Positions 1-8,348 of a stretch of DNA of 64,000 bases are shown here, piece by piece. A program made the translations under genes and the position numbers. How positions within the stretch are numbered: the first letter of the stretch is position 1; the number at the start of each line of letters is the position of its first letter. The stretch comes from Opisthocomus hoazin (Eukaryota; Chordata; Aves; Opisthocomiformes; Opisthocomidae), in contig NC_134414.1 in the NCBI RefSeq assembly GCF_030867145.1, positions 126,120,465 through 126,184,464 of the forward strand, in the 5' to 3' direction. Below the pieces are notes generated by a model that made no database searches, had not been told where the DNA came from, and saw only the letters and a list, made by a program, of their open reading frames with translations.

Positions 1-2099
1 GACAGGACAGTTTACATCACTCTCCCTTGTCTGCAGCAGCTCTCCTTCTCCTCCAGGGGAACGGGCCAGGAATGATGAACTCTGGTTAGAAATAATAGGG
101 TGGGACCCTCTGTGATCTTCTACAATTTCATTTTATCATGGAAAGCATCCTTCTAGATGGGATTAAAAAAGCCATCAAAAAGAAGCTGCTCCACAGCCTG
201 GTCTGGAAACTTTTTGGTGGGTGGGTTGGAGTTTGGGCTTTGAAATTCTTTTTATTCCTCTTTAAAGATATTAGACTCCATAATGATTATTCCAAACTCT
301 TATGATTTCTAAGAGCATGTATGCAAAAAGGCGCTGGTAAGAGATATAGAAATTTTAAGGTCTTTTTCAGCTCTGTCTTTCCCTCCCTTTCTCTTACAAT
401 AATATGCAGCTCTTCTATAGCACTTTCAGAAAGAAAACTTAAAGGACTGTGAAATTATGATAGTAATATGCACAGGGAAGTGAAATAAGTTGTGAAAAGC
501 CACACCACACACTATAGTCAAGCCAGTAAAACTTCACATACTCAAGACCTAACTCCACTTCTTTCTTCACTGGGCTGCTCTGTCTCTTCATAAGGACTTC
601 AATGTAGTAATAAAAAGAAGAATAAATATAGGTTATGGGGAAAAAAAAAAAGATAGAAAATAGTTCAAATCTTTGCTTTAATCCCAAGAGGCAGAGCTGC
701 CATCTCATAATAAATGTCTTGTAATCCCCCACAGATAAATGACATTTAAATTTACAATAAAAAATAAGCGCTTCAACTGGGAATAGTTAGCTGGTATGCT
801 TCAGCTGGAAGTCTGAAACAGCTATACAAAATTCCTGCCTCCTCCCACCCCGAGAATCTAATTTAGTGCTAACATTAGAAATACATTGAATAAGAGTTTT
901 GTTCCCTCTTTAAAAAAAAAAAAAGTCTGAATTATTGGAAGGTATATAGCTCATAGAGGGTATGAGGGAGGGATCAGGGAAAAAAAGCCAAGAAGTCTTC
1001 GGAGACAGGAAAAAGTGGTGTGAAAGGTGTGCACCCAAAGAACATGTATTTCTCTGCAGTGAGTTGCAGACTCCAGGGAGTGGAGAACCATGCATCATCC
1101 ATCCAAGAGATTGTTGCTCAAGCAACCACAGAGATAAGTGTTATGCACTGAAAAGAGTTTGAAGAATCTATATGGGAAAAGCTACTGTCAGTCTAAGAAT
1201 ATTTTTCTTTCTCTAGGTATAGTATGATAGAGAAGGAAAACTTATTGCCTTTGCGAATTCTTATCAACAATTATATTGTCCTTATAAACCATGCATTAAT
1301 ATTTCACACATTAAAGATGTGTGAAAGTGTCCCTATGCCTCAAACATTTTCCCTTCAGCGTGCAGCAGAGATTCTTGGAGATGTGCATTATCACTGACTA
1401 ATTACTTAATAAACATTTCTGTGTGAAAGCTTTTCCTAAAGCTTCATACATGACTCAAAGGTCTATTTCATTTGGTGCTTCATATAACCAAAACTAAAAG
1501 CCAGTGGCCAGAGTCTCAATGGTCTGAACTAATTTCCATGAATATTGATCGATTGTCTCCGTTACATTCTTCTTACCATTTCTCATTTAGCTCCAGATAC
1601 ACAGACAAAAATATACATATATATACATACACACACACATCTTGACCAAACATCTTTGTCCACCTCGGAAAACAATTGACATGCTTTACAGGCCCCAGTG
1701 GCTCACAATACCAAATCTCAGTTGTAATCAGCTTTTCATCTTGGCTCACACACCATGAAGATCACTAGCCAGCTAATGGTTATATCTTTTTCTTTACTTA
1801 TAAAACAAAACCCAAAAAACACTATCTTCTCCAGCTGCAACACTGAGGTTCTTCAGTAACATTTTAAACACAGATTTTTGCAAAAACGAACCCAACCAGT
1901 TCCCCTGAAAAAAATCCTCAAGCACAACCACTTCAGACTGCAAAACAAGTAATTGAATGATTACTGAGACTCTAAACAATCACATTCCAGAGGTATTATA
2001 AGACCAAGATGCAATTTCTGAAAATCTTTGAAGCTACAGCAATCTTTTCGTCTATAGCAAGCACTTAGATTCAGCAGCTTTGCCTTGATTACACACTTC
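1..2099. other. Non-coding flank, left of the provirus
   Basis: AT-rich single-copy-looking DNA with frequent stops in all frames. The open frames present are short (under 100 codons) and show no recognisable domain. A small dinucleotide stretch of TA/CA units lies near 1611-1641. I see no splice-flanked exon, RNA gene or mobile element here. Confidence 0.6.
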
Positions 2100-2104
2100 C
2101 TAAT
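2100..2104 (+). repeat. Target-site duplication, left copy (CTAAT)
   Basis: Five host bases, CTAAT, lie directly before the TGTCC start of the 5' LTR. The same five bases follow the 3' LTR at 8785-8789. A matching pair at both LTR edges shows the two LTRs belong to one integration event. A 5-bp duplication is usual for ERVL-type elements, while gammaretroviruses typically give 4 bp and beta- or alpharetroviruses 6 bp. Confidence 0.9.
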
Positions 2105-2219
2105 TGTCCTGGGTTTGGCCACAACAGGGTTAATTTTCACCGGAATCCAGGAAGGGGCACAGCCGGGGGGTGGGGGCTGACCCCACCTGGCCAAACAGAG
2201 CCCGGTATTCCATACCATG

Positions 2220-2227
2220 TGACGTCA
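2220..2227 (+). promoter_or_regulatory. CRE-like site TGACGTCA in the 5' LTR
   Basis: A perfect 8-bp palindrome TGACGTCA, the consensus binding site for CREB/ATF bZIP factors. The matching position in the 3' LTR reads TGCCGTCA, so only the copy that would drive proviral transcription carries the full palindrome. Binding is inferred from the consensus. Position in the LTR, upstream of the GC-rich core, suits a promoter element. Confidence 0.5.
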
Positions 2228-2244
2228 CGCTGGGTTCCGGTGGA

Positions 2245-2267
2245 GGGGGGGGGGGGGGGGGGGGGGG
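2245..2267 (+). repeat. 23-bp G homopolymer in the 5' LTR
   Basis: An uninterrupted run of 23 G directly followed by GC-box sequence. The 3' LTR has 8 G, a T and 11 G at this place. A second run of 10 G lies at 2296-2305 (9 G at 8537-8545 in the 3' LTR). Such tracts can form G-quadruplexes and are prone to length change and to sequencing error, so the exact lengths should not be trusted. Confidence 0.8.
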
Positions 2268-2549
2268 CGGCGCGGCGGGAACGCACTCGCGGCTTGGGGG
2301 GGGGGCGCAGCGCCGGTGCTGTTTTTGGGAGAGCGGCTGTCTGGGTTGTACGGTTCGTTGTTGTGTTTTCTCCTTATTTGTATCGTTGTTGTTCCTGTTT
2401 TCCCTCTGTTTGCTGTTCTGTTAAACTGCCCTTATCCCGACCCACCAGTTTCTGCCTCTTTCTTTTCATTCTCCTCCGCACGCCGGCGGGGGGAGGGGCG
2501 GCCGCGTGGCGCTTTTGTTGCCGGCGGCAGCCGAAACCAAAACATTAAT

Positions 2550-2567
2550 TGGCGCCCAGACGTGGAG
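2550..2567 (+). promoter_or_regulatory. Primer-binding site, tRNA-Lys-like
   Basis: TGGCGCCCAGACGTGGAG begins five bases after the LTR end. TGG is the complement of the CCA tail of a tRNA, and the following bases resemble the tRNA-Lys(1,2) type of binding site with an extra G after TGGCGCCCA. I am fairly sure of the site and unsure of the tRNA identity, since mammalian ERVL is named for a leucine primer. Confidence 0.7.
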
Positions 2568-2675
2568 CGGGGATAACGGCAGGGCTGAGTAGCGGGTGTT
2601 AAAACTGCTTTCTTAGATTTTGTTAAATTTTGTTATAGGCATTTTTCTGTGTTAGTTGAATAGTCGCCGGTAAAA
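2568..2675 (+). other. Proviral leader between primer-binding site and gag
   Basis: A 108-base untranslated leader with no ATG, so the gag start at 2676 is the first AUG downstream of the primer-binding site. Packaging signals would be expected here but none can be defined by eye. Confidence 0.6.
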
Positions 2676-4502
2676 ATGTTGCTGACTTTGTTTAGATGGC
2701 TGTGGTTTTTGAACCCTTATTTGCAGTATGTGTTTACTGCCATGCTGTTCATCATCACTGGAAAAAGGATTAAGATGATGATTTTGCTGTACTGTACGAT
2801 ATCTACTTACGATATGACAACATCACTGTGCATGAAATTAGTCTTGTATTTGCATGCGGCACTGCGGTCATTTCCGTACCTCGGATCCTATGTCTTAGAT
2901 TTTGTTAATAATCAAACCCAGTCTGTGGGGAAAGCCGAAGGGGATACCTTCCCCCGCTCTTTCGCCACCCCTCTCTCCCTCAGGCTGGTCCTAACTGCTT
3001 TTGAGAATTTCGAGTACCCGTGGGATGCTCAGGGCAGCACTCTCCTTTTGTTATGCCTCCTGAATGGGTTGCAGGTTTTGTTTAGGGTTAAGCAAGTCGT
3101 TAAGAACATCGTGCAGAGACCTGCCCCGGGGCTGGATAGCTGTGAGTGGCTGGGTGTGTGGGACAGCATGGGCAAGTACCTAGGGCAGTGGGCACCACCG
3201 ATGTTTTTTAAACTCACCCCTGAACAAATACAGAATCCAGACAGTCTAGTAAAATATCTGCAAAGAGTGTGCTGCCACCCGGGAAACTCCAGAGAGACAC
3301 AAATCACTGCAACATGCTGGGGTCTGGCCCATGCCTACCGAGCCATGTTCAACACTGTTCAGTGCCTTAAAGGGGAAAGGGGGGGAAGCGAAGTGGCAGG
3401 CACTGCAACTGGCGCTGCCCCCCCAGCCGGCCCTGCAGCCCCTCCAGCCCAGCAGGCAGTCACAGCCCCCCCGACTGGCACTGCCGCTGCCACCACTGCA
3501 GGGTCTGCCTCGGTTTCCCCGGTGGGCACAGCAGCTGCTCCAGCCCCAGTTCCAGCTGCAGGCAGCGCGGTTGAGCCCAATGACCAACCTGTGCCACTAG
3601 CAGTCGCACCCGTAAAACTAAAGAAAGATGCAAAGAGAGCAGATCTCTCCGGGAGGGATGACGATGAGCCAGGGTCATCGCGGGAGATAGAGACAGAGAT
3701 CATCACCCGGTCCCTGTCCCTGGATGAGCTGCGAGATGTGCGGAAAGATTTCAGCCGCCACCCTGGCGAGCACATTGCCACCTGGCTGCTGCGGTGCTGG
3801 GATAACGGGGCCAGCAGCTTGGAGTTAGAGGGCAAGGAAGCCAAGCAGCTGGGATCCCTGGCCAGGGACGGGGGCATTGACAAGGCCATTGGGAAAAAGG
3901 AACAAGTCCTCAGCCTCTGGAGGAGACTTCTCCCAGGGGTGAGGGAGACGTACCCCTTCAGTGACGATTTTGTATGCTATCCTGGCAAGTGGACCAATAT
4001 GGAAAGGGGTATTCAGTACTTGAGGGAATTAGCTGTGCGGGAGCTGGTTTACTGTGACACAGACAATGAGCAGGTACCCACAGACCCAGATGAACTCCAG
4101 TGCTCACAATCCATGTGGAGGAAGTTTGTGCGGAGCGCACCCTCCTCATATGCCAACTCACTGGCAGTTGTAAACTGGAAAGGTAAAGACGCACCAACAG
4201 TGGATGAGGTGGCTGTCAGACTCCGCCAATATGAGGAAAGTCTCTCTTCCTCCCTTGTCTCAGCTGTGAATAAATTGTCCCAACAGTTCCAACAATTCAA
4301 AGAGGATATGTCCTACTCCCCACCTGTGCGGGCCCGCATCTCAGCTATTAGGGGCAAGCGTTTCTCTGCTCAGGAGAGGGAATACAGAGGCTATACACCC
4401 CGGGTCACCCTGTGGTTCTACCTGCGTGACCACGGAGAGGACATGAGGAAGTGGGATGGAAAACCCACCTCAAGTCTAGAGGCACGAGTCCGTGAGTTGT
4501 GA
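2676..4502 (+). CDS. gag: ERVL-like Gag polyprotein, ends early at TGA
   Basis: Codes for 608 residues of the structural polyprotein that forms the particle shell. Residues 1-65 are unusually hydrophobic, with several membrane-segment-like stretches. Residues 66-230 form a folded-looking matrix-like part, 235-305 is an Ala/Pro-rich linker, 307-345 is charged, and 346-545 is the capsid-like part containing LRDVRKDFSRHPGEHIATWL and QLGSLARDGGIDKAI, which I associate with ERVL-type Gag. A Gln/Ser-rich helix follows at about 515-545. No Cys-His zinc knuckle is visible. The start is the first AUG after the leader, in AAAAATGT. The reading frame remains open for 55 more codons beyond the TGA at 4500-4502 before a TAG at 4668-4670, so the TGA may be a nonsense mutation; its codon could have arisen by CpG decay. 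Confidence 0.85.
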   Translation: MLLTLFRWLWFLNPYLQYVFTAMLFIITGKRIKMMILLYCTISTYDMTTSLCMKLVLYLHAALRSFPYLGSYVLDFVNNQTQSVGKAEGDTFPRSFATPLSLRLVLTAFENFEYPWDAQGSTLLLLCLLNGLQVLFRVKQVVKNIVQRPAPGLDSCEWLGVWDSMGKYLGQWAPPMFFKLTPEQIQNPDSLVKYLQRVCCHPGNSRETQITATCWGLAHAYRAMFNTVQCLKGERGGSEVAGTATGAAPPAGPAAPPAQQAVTAPPTGTAAATTAGSASVSPVGTAAAPAPVPAAGSAVEPNDQPVPLAVAPVKLKKDAKRADLSGRDDDEPGSSREIETEIITRSLSLDELRDVRKDFSRHPGEHIATWLLRCWDNGASSLELEGKEAKQLGSLARDGGIDKAIGKKEQVLSLWRRLLPGVRETYPFSDDFVCYPGKWTNMERGIQYLRELAVRELVYCDTDNEQVPTDPDELQCSQSMWRKFVRSAPSSYANSLAVVNWKGKDAPTVDEVAVRLRQYEESLSSSLVSAVNKLSQQFQQFKEDMSYSPPVRARISAIRGKRFSAQEREYRGYTPRVTLWFYLRDHGEDMRKWDGKPTSSLEARVREL

Positions 4503-4670
4503 GGTAAAACAATCACCAAAGGGGATTCTGCTAGGAAAAATGCCGCTCCAGTTTCCAGCAGCCAGCTCTCCAGACCAGGTAGACAGTTTGACCTTGATTC
4601 CGATCCTCTGGAAGGGACCTCCAAGTCATTTTTACAGCAGGTGAGCAGCAAATTCTCTGACGAGGATTAG
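4503..4670 (+). pseudogene. gag: Gag C-terminal tail beyond the TGA, ending at TAG
   Basis: Fifty-five sense codons in the gag frame lie between the TGA and a TAG at 4668-4670. The stretch is Ser-rich and ends in an acidic cluster just before the TAG, which looks like a natural protein end. It is unreachable in this copy unless the TGA is read through. The alternative is that the TGA is the real end and this is a linker of a read-through product. Confidence 0.55.
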
Positions 4671-5105
4671 AGGGGCCCTGCCTCCAGCCAGGTGCAGGAA
4701 AGGGACAACCGTGTTTATTGGATGGTGTGGATTCGGTGGCCTGGCACGTCAGATCCACAAGAGTATAAAGCTCTAGTGGACACTGGTGGACAGTGTACTT
4801 TAATGCCATCAGAGTTCAAAGGGTCAGAGTCCATTTGCATTTCCGGAGTGACGGGGGGGTCCCAAGAGCTGAGTGTACTGGAGGCTGAAGTGAGCCTCAC
4901 TGGGCAGGAGTGGCAGAAGCACCCCATTGTAACTGGCCCCGAGGCTCCGTGCATCCTTGGGATAGACTATCTTAGGAGAGGCTATTTCAAGGACCCAAAG
5001 GGGTATCGGTGGGCTTTTGGCATAGCTGCTGTGGAGCGGAAGAAATTAAACAGCTGTCCATCTTGCCTGGTCTCTCGGAGGATCATTCTGTTGTGGGGTT
5101 GCTGA
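4671..5105 (+). CDS. pro: Retroviral aspartic protease
   Basis: In the same frame as gag and directly after its TAG. The active-site motif LVDTGG, followed by QCTLMPSE, lies with the catalytic Asp-Thr-Gly at 4779-4787. The second conserved patch ILGIDYLRRG is at about 4953-4982. Like all retropepsins it would act as a dimer to cut the Gag-Pol precursor. The residue after DTG is Gly, where many retroviral proteases have Ala or Ser. There is no good AUG before the domain (the first in-frame ATG is at 4722, the first GTG at 4692), so expression would need suppression of the TAG. The frame ends at TGA 5103-5105, but protease-like sequence fades near 5036, where pol-like sequence starts in another frame. 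Confidence 0.8.
   Translation, partial: RGPASSQVQERDNRVYWMVWIRWPGTSDPQEYKALVDTGGQCTLMPSEFKGSESICISGVTGGSQELSVLEAEVSLTGQEWQKHPIVTGPEAPCILGIDYLRRGYFKDPKGYRWAFGIAAVERKKLNSCPSCLVSRRIILLWGC
4997..5003 (+). promoter_or_regulatory. Possible -1 slippery heptamer between pro and pol
   Basis: In the pro frame the bases A AAG GGG fit the X XXY YYZ layout and lie inside the window where the pol frame is open (from 4976). G in the YYY position is a poor match to known efficient sites. A one-base indel near 5037-5042 explains the offset at least as well, because conserved-looking residues continue in the pro frame until about there. Confidence 0.2.
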
Positions 5106-7855
5106 GGGTTGAAGAACAACAGGTACCCATTGCAACAACAACGGTGCACCGGCGACAGTATCGTACTAATCGAGACTCCCTTCTCCCCATTCATCAGCTG
5201 ATCCGCCAGCTGGAGAGTCAAGGAGTGATCAGCAAAACTCGCTCACCCTTTAATAGTCCCATATGGCCAGTGAGAAAATCTACTGGAGAGTGGAGACTGA
5301 CAATAGACTACCGTGGCCTGAATGAAGTCACACCACCGCTGAGTGCTGCCGTGCCAGACATGCTAGAACTTCAATATCAGCTGGAGTCAAAGGCAGCCAA
5401 GTGGTATGCTACAATTGACATCGCTAATGCATTCTTCTCCATCCCTTTGGCAGCAGAGTGCAGGCCACAGTTTGCTTTCACCTGGAGGGGCATCCAGTAT
5501 ACCTGGAATCGACTGCCCCAGGGGTGGAAACACAGTCCCACCATTTGCCATGGACTAATCCAGACTGCACTGGAAAAGGGTGAAGCCCCAGAACATCTGC
5601 AGTACATCGACGACATCATTGTATGGGGTGACACCGCGGAGGAAGTTTTTGAGAAAGGGGAGAAAATAGTTCAGATCCTTCTGAAAGCCGGTTTCGCCAT
5701 TAAGCGAAGTAAAGTCAAGGGACCTGTGCAAGAGATCCAGTTTTTGGGAATAAAATGGCAGGATGGGCGCCGTCAAATCCCAACGGATGTCATCAACAAA
5801 ATAGCAGCTATGTCTCCAGCAACCAGCAAAAAGGAAGCACAGGCCTTCCTGGGTGTTGTGGGTTTTTGGAGGATGCACATCCCAAATTACAGCCAGATTG
5901 TAAGTCCTCTGTACCATGTGACCCGGAAGAAGAATGATTTTGAATGGGGCCCTGAACAACGACAGGCATTTGAACAAATTAAACAGGAGATAGTTCATGC
6001 CGTAGCCCTTGGTCCAGTCCGGTCAGGGCAAGATGTTAAAAACGTGCTCTACACTGCAGCCGGGGAGAATGGCCCAACCTGGAGTCTCTGGCAGAAAGCA
6101 CCAGGGGAGACTCGAGGTCGACCCCTGGGGTTCTGGAGCCGGGGATACAAAGGATCCGAGGCCCGCTATACTCCCACTGAAAAAGAGATTCTGGTAGCAT
6201 ATGAAGGCGTTCGAGCTGCTTCAGAAGTGGTCGGCACTGAAGCACAGCTCCTCCTAGCACCACGATTGCCGGTCTTGGGCTGGATGTTCAAAGAGAGGGT
6301 CCCCTCTACGCATCATGCCACCGATGCTACGTGGAGTAAGTGGGTCGCTTTGATCACCCAGCGCGCCCGAATGGGAAACCCCAGTCGCCCAGGAATTCTG
6401 GAGGTAATCATGGACTGGCCAGAAGGCAAAGATTTTGGAGCATCACCAGAGGAGGAGGTGACACGTGCTGAAGAGGCCCCACTGTATAACCAGCTGCCAG
6501 AAGATAAGAAACAGTATGCCCTGTTCACGGATGGGTCCTGTCGCATTGTGGGGAAGCAGCGGAGGTGGAAGGCTGCTGTATGGAGCCCTACACGACAAGT
6601 CGCGGAAATTGCCGAGGGAGAAGGTGAGTCCAGCCAGTTTGCAGAGGTGAAAGCCATCCAGTTGGCTTTAGACATTGTCAGTCGAGAGAAGTGGCCAGTG
6701 CTCTATCTTTACACCGACTCTTGGATGGTGGCCAATGCCTTGTGGGGGTGGCTGCAGCAATGGAAGAAGAACAACTGGCAGCGCAGAGGCAAACCTATCT
6801 GGGCTGCCCCATTGTGGAAAGATATTGCTGCCCGGCTGGAGCAGTTGGTTGTAAAAGTCCGTCACGTGGACGCCCACGTCCCTAAGAGTCGGGTCACTGA
6901 AGAACATCAAAACAACCACCAGGTAGATCAGGCTGCTAAGATTGAAGTGGCTCAGGTGGATCTGGACTGGCAACATAAGGGTGAACTGTTTATAGCTCGG
7001 TGGGCCCATGACACCTCAGGCCACCAAGGAAGAGACGCGACATACCGATGGGCTCGTGACCGAGGGGTGGACTTGACCATGGACACCATTGCACAGGTTA
7101 TCCATGAATGTGAGACATGCGCTGCAATCAAGCAAGCCAAGCGGGTAAAGCCTCAGTGGTATGGAGGACGATGGCTAAAATATAAATATGGGGAGGCTTG
7201 GCAGATTGACTATATCACACTGTCACAGACCCGCCAAGGCAAGCGCTATGTGCTCACAATGGTGGAGGCCACCACCGGATGGCTGGAAACCTACCCTGTG
7301 CCCCATGCCACCGCCCGGAATACCATCCTGGGCCTGGAAAAACAAGTCCTGTGGCGACATGGCACTCCCGAAAGAATCGAGTCGGACAACGGGACTCACT
7401 TTCGCAACAGCCTCATAGACACCTGGGCCAAAGAACACGGTATCGAGTGGGTGTATCATATCCCCTACCATGCACCAGCCTCGGGAAAGATCGAACGTTA
7501 CAATGGGCTGCTAAAAACCACTTTGAGGGCAATGGGGGGTGGGACTTTCAAAAATTGGGATACCCATTTAGCAAAGGCCACCTGGTTGGTTAACACCAGA
7601 GGGTCCACCAACCGGGCTGGTCCTGCCCAGTCAAAACCTCAGCGCCCCATAGAAGGGGATAAAGTCCCTGTAGTGCACATGCGGAACATGTTAGGGAAGA
7701 CAGTTTGGGTTAGTCCTGCCTCGGGCAAAGGCAAGCCCGTCCGCGGGATTGCTTTTCCTCAAGGACCTGGGTGTACCTGGTGGGTAATGCGGAAGGATGG
7801 GGAAGTCCGATGTGTACCTCATGGGGATTTAATTTTGGGTGAGAACAGTCCATAA
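5009..7855 (+). CDS. pol: Pol: reverse transcriptase, RNase H, integrase
   Basis: An uninterrupted 948-codon frame. RT spans about residues 50-330, with catalytic D137 (ATIDIANAFF) and the YIDD box (D201, D202). A connection region follows. RNase H spans about 500-645 with D508 (FTDGS), E546, D570 (YTDS) and D640. Integrase begins near 655 with the zinc site H667, H672, C701, C704; its core has D734, D793 and E829, a perfect D,D(35)E spacing, and a C-terminal domain to about 945. These enzymes copy the RNA genome to DNA and insert it. The frame begins at GTG with no AUG, as expected for a protein made as a fusion with Gag-Pro. It overlaps pro by 97 bases in the -1 frame. No dUTPase follows integrase. 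AATAAA overlaps the stop codon region. All key residues are present, so the enzyme could be active if expressed. Confidence 0.95.
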   Translation: MGFWHSCCGAEEIKQLSILPGLSEDHSVVGLLRVEEQQVPIATTTVHRRQYRTNRDSLLPIHQLIRQLESQGVISKTRSPFNSPIWPVRKSTGEWRLTIDYRGLNEVTPPLSAAVPDMLELQYQLESKAAKWYATIDIANAFFSIPLAAECRPQFAFTWRGIQYTWNRLPQGWKHSPTICHGLIQTALEKGEAPEHLQYIDDIIVWGDTAEEVFEKGEKIVQILLKAGFAIKRSKVKGPVQEIQFLGIKWQDGRRQIPTDVINKIAAMSPATSKKEAQAFLGVVGFWRMHIPNYSQIVSPLYHVTRKKNDFEWGPEQRQAFEQIKQEIVHAVALGPVRSGQDVKNVLYTAAGENGPTWSLWQKAPGETRGRPLGFWSRGYKGSEARYTPTEKEILVAYEGVRAASEVVGTEAQLLLAPRLPVLGWMFKERVPSTHHATDATWSKWVALITQRARMGNPSRPGILEVIMDWPEGKDFGASPEEEVTRAEEAPLYNQLPEDKKQYALFTDGSCRIVGKQRRWKAAVWSPTRQVAEIAEGEGESSQFAEVKAIQLALDIVSREKWPVLYLYTDSWMVANALWGWLQQWKKNNWQRRGKPIWAAPLWKDIAARLEQLVVKVRHVDAHVPKSRVTEEHQNNHQVDQAAKIEVAQVDLDWQHKGELFIARWAHDTSGHQGRDATYRWARDRGVDLTMDTIAQVIHECETCAAIKQAKRVKPQWYGGRWLKYKYGEAWQIDYITLSQTRQGKRYVLTMVEATTGWLETYPVPHATARNTILGLEKQVLWRHGTPERIESDNGTHFRNSLIDTWAKEHGIEWVYHIPYHAPASGKIERYNGLLKTTLRAMGGGTFKNWDTHLAKATWLVNTRGSTNRAGPAQSKPQRPIEGDKVPVVHMRNMLGKTVWVSPASGKGKPVRGIAFPQGPGCTWWVMRKDGEVRCVPHGDLILGENSP

Positions 7856-7860
7856 ATAAA
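7855..7860 (+). promoter_or_regulatory. AATAAA at the pol stop codon
   Basis: AATAAA overlaps the last base of the pol stop codon. It is the nearest canonical polyadenylation hexamer to the 3' LTR, which contains none. Weaker ATTAAA variants occur at 7960-7965 and 8206-8211. Use is unproven. Confidence 0.35.
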
Positions 7861-8348
7861 TTGTATAAAGTTAGTTGTTAAATAACCCTGTCACTGTCTG
7901 TTATCACTGTTATAATTGTTATATTTTGTACCAGTAGTAGCATAGTAAGAATTCTCCAGATTAAAGAAGGATGGACTTTTTCGATGAAAACCTAGCAGAG
8001 CACAGCAATGATGGAACTGGACCTGGTTTTCAACAACTGGCATCCAGCAACTTCATCAAGATCAACATCTCCTGCAGGCTGTGGGCACGGGCCGCACCAG
8101 ATACATCAGCCGTGAGCTCCGGATGCAGCAAGTGACCGCCCATCACCACACATCACCTCCCCTGCCACGGAAGACCATAACGACAGATGGAGCCCGAAGT
8201 CATGGATTAAATGAACTCAACGGACACTTTAGAGTGATGATCCATAGACTAAGGGAATGATATCTGGAGACAGGAGAAGTGGTGGTGATCAACTGGACAA
8301 TGGGGGACCTGGGCATGACGTAGATGGTATGGAATAAGGGGTGGATAA
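7856..8348 (+). other. Post-pol non-coding segment (env position)
   Basis: In infectious retroviruses env would lie here, but only 493 bp separate pol from the 3' LTR. The longest plausible frame is 54 codons at 7971-8135, ATG to TGA, without signal peptide, furin site or membrane segment. The rest is stop-rich in all frames. The segment probably serves only as 3' untranslated RNA. Confidence 0.7.
8331..8348 (+). promoter_or_regulatory. Polypurine tract, imperfect
   Basis: GGAATAAGGGGTGGATAA is purine apart from three T and touches the 3' LTR start. By position it would be the RNase H-resistant primer for plus-strand DNA. The core is likely AAGGGGTGG. Confidence 0.6.

Larger units (their letters stand above)
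2105..2544 (+). repeat. 5' LTR (440 bp)
   Basis: Starts TGTCCTGGG and ends AAACA, the canonical TG...CA form. It aligns end to end with 8349-8784. Substitutions against the 3' LTR are about nine, plus one T interrupting the G-run of the 3' copy. The 4-bp length difference comes entirely from two G homopolymers. The body is CpG-rich from about 2219 on, with GC-box motifs at 2265-2270 and 2495-2501. I see no TATA box and no AATAAA on the plus strand, so the U3/R/U5 boundaries cannot be fixed by eye. The T-rich part (about 2350-2475) may hold R and U5. Confidence 0.93.

Noticed and set aside
2170..2576. Open frames of 84-109 codons across the 5' LTR, with matching ones at 8414-8891
   Set aside because: They arise from the GC-rich and T-rich LTR composition, run through the G-homopolymer (poly-Gly), and change frame and length between the two LTRs with G-run length.
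3246..3889. Minus-strand frames up to 176 codons inside gag
   Set aside because: Shadows of the GC-rich Ala/Pro coding segment on the plus strand.
2676..4502. Zinc-knuckle nucleocapsid motif in gag
   Set aside because: No Cys-X2-Cys-X4-His-X4-Cys pattern found up to the TGA, nor in the 55 codons after it.
7640..7855. dUTPase domain after integrase, as in some ERVL elements
   Set aside because: The C-terminal part reads as the integrase C-terminal domain and the frame ends soon after; no dUTPase motifs seen.
7856..8348. Possible env gene or remnant
   Set aside because: Only 493 bp, no long frame, no signal peptide, cleavage site, fusion peptide or membrane anchor in any frame.
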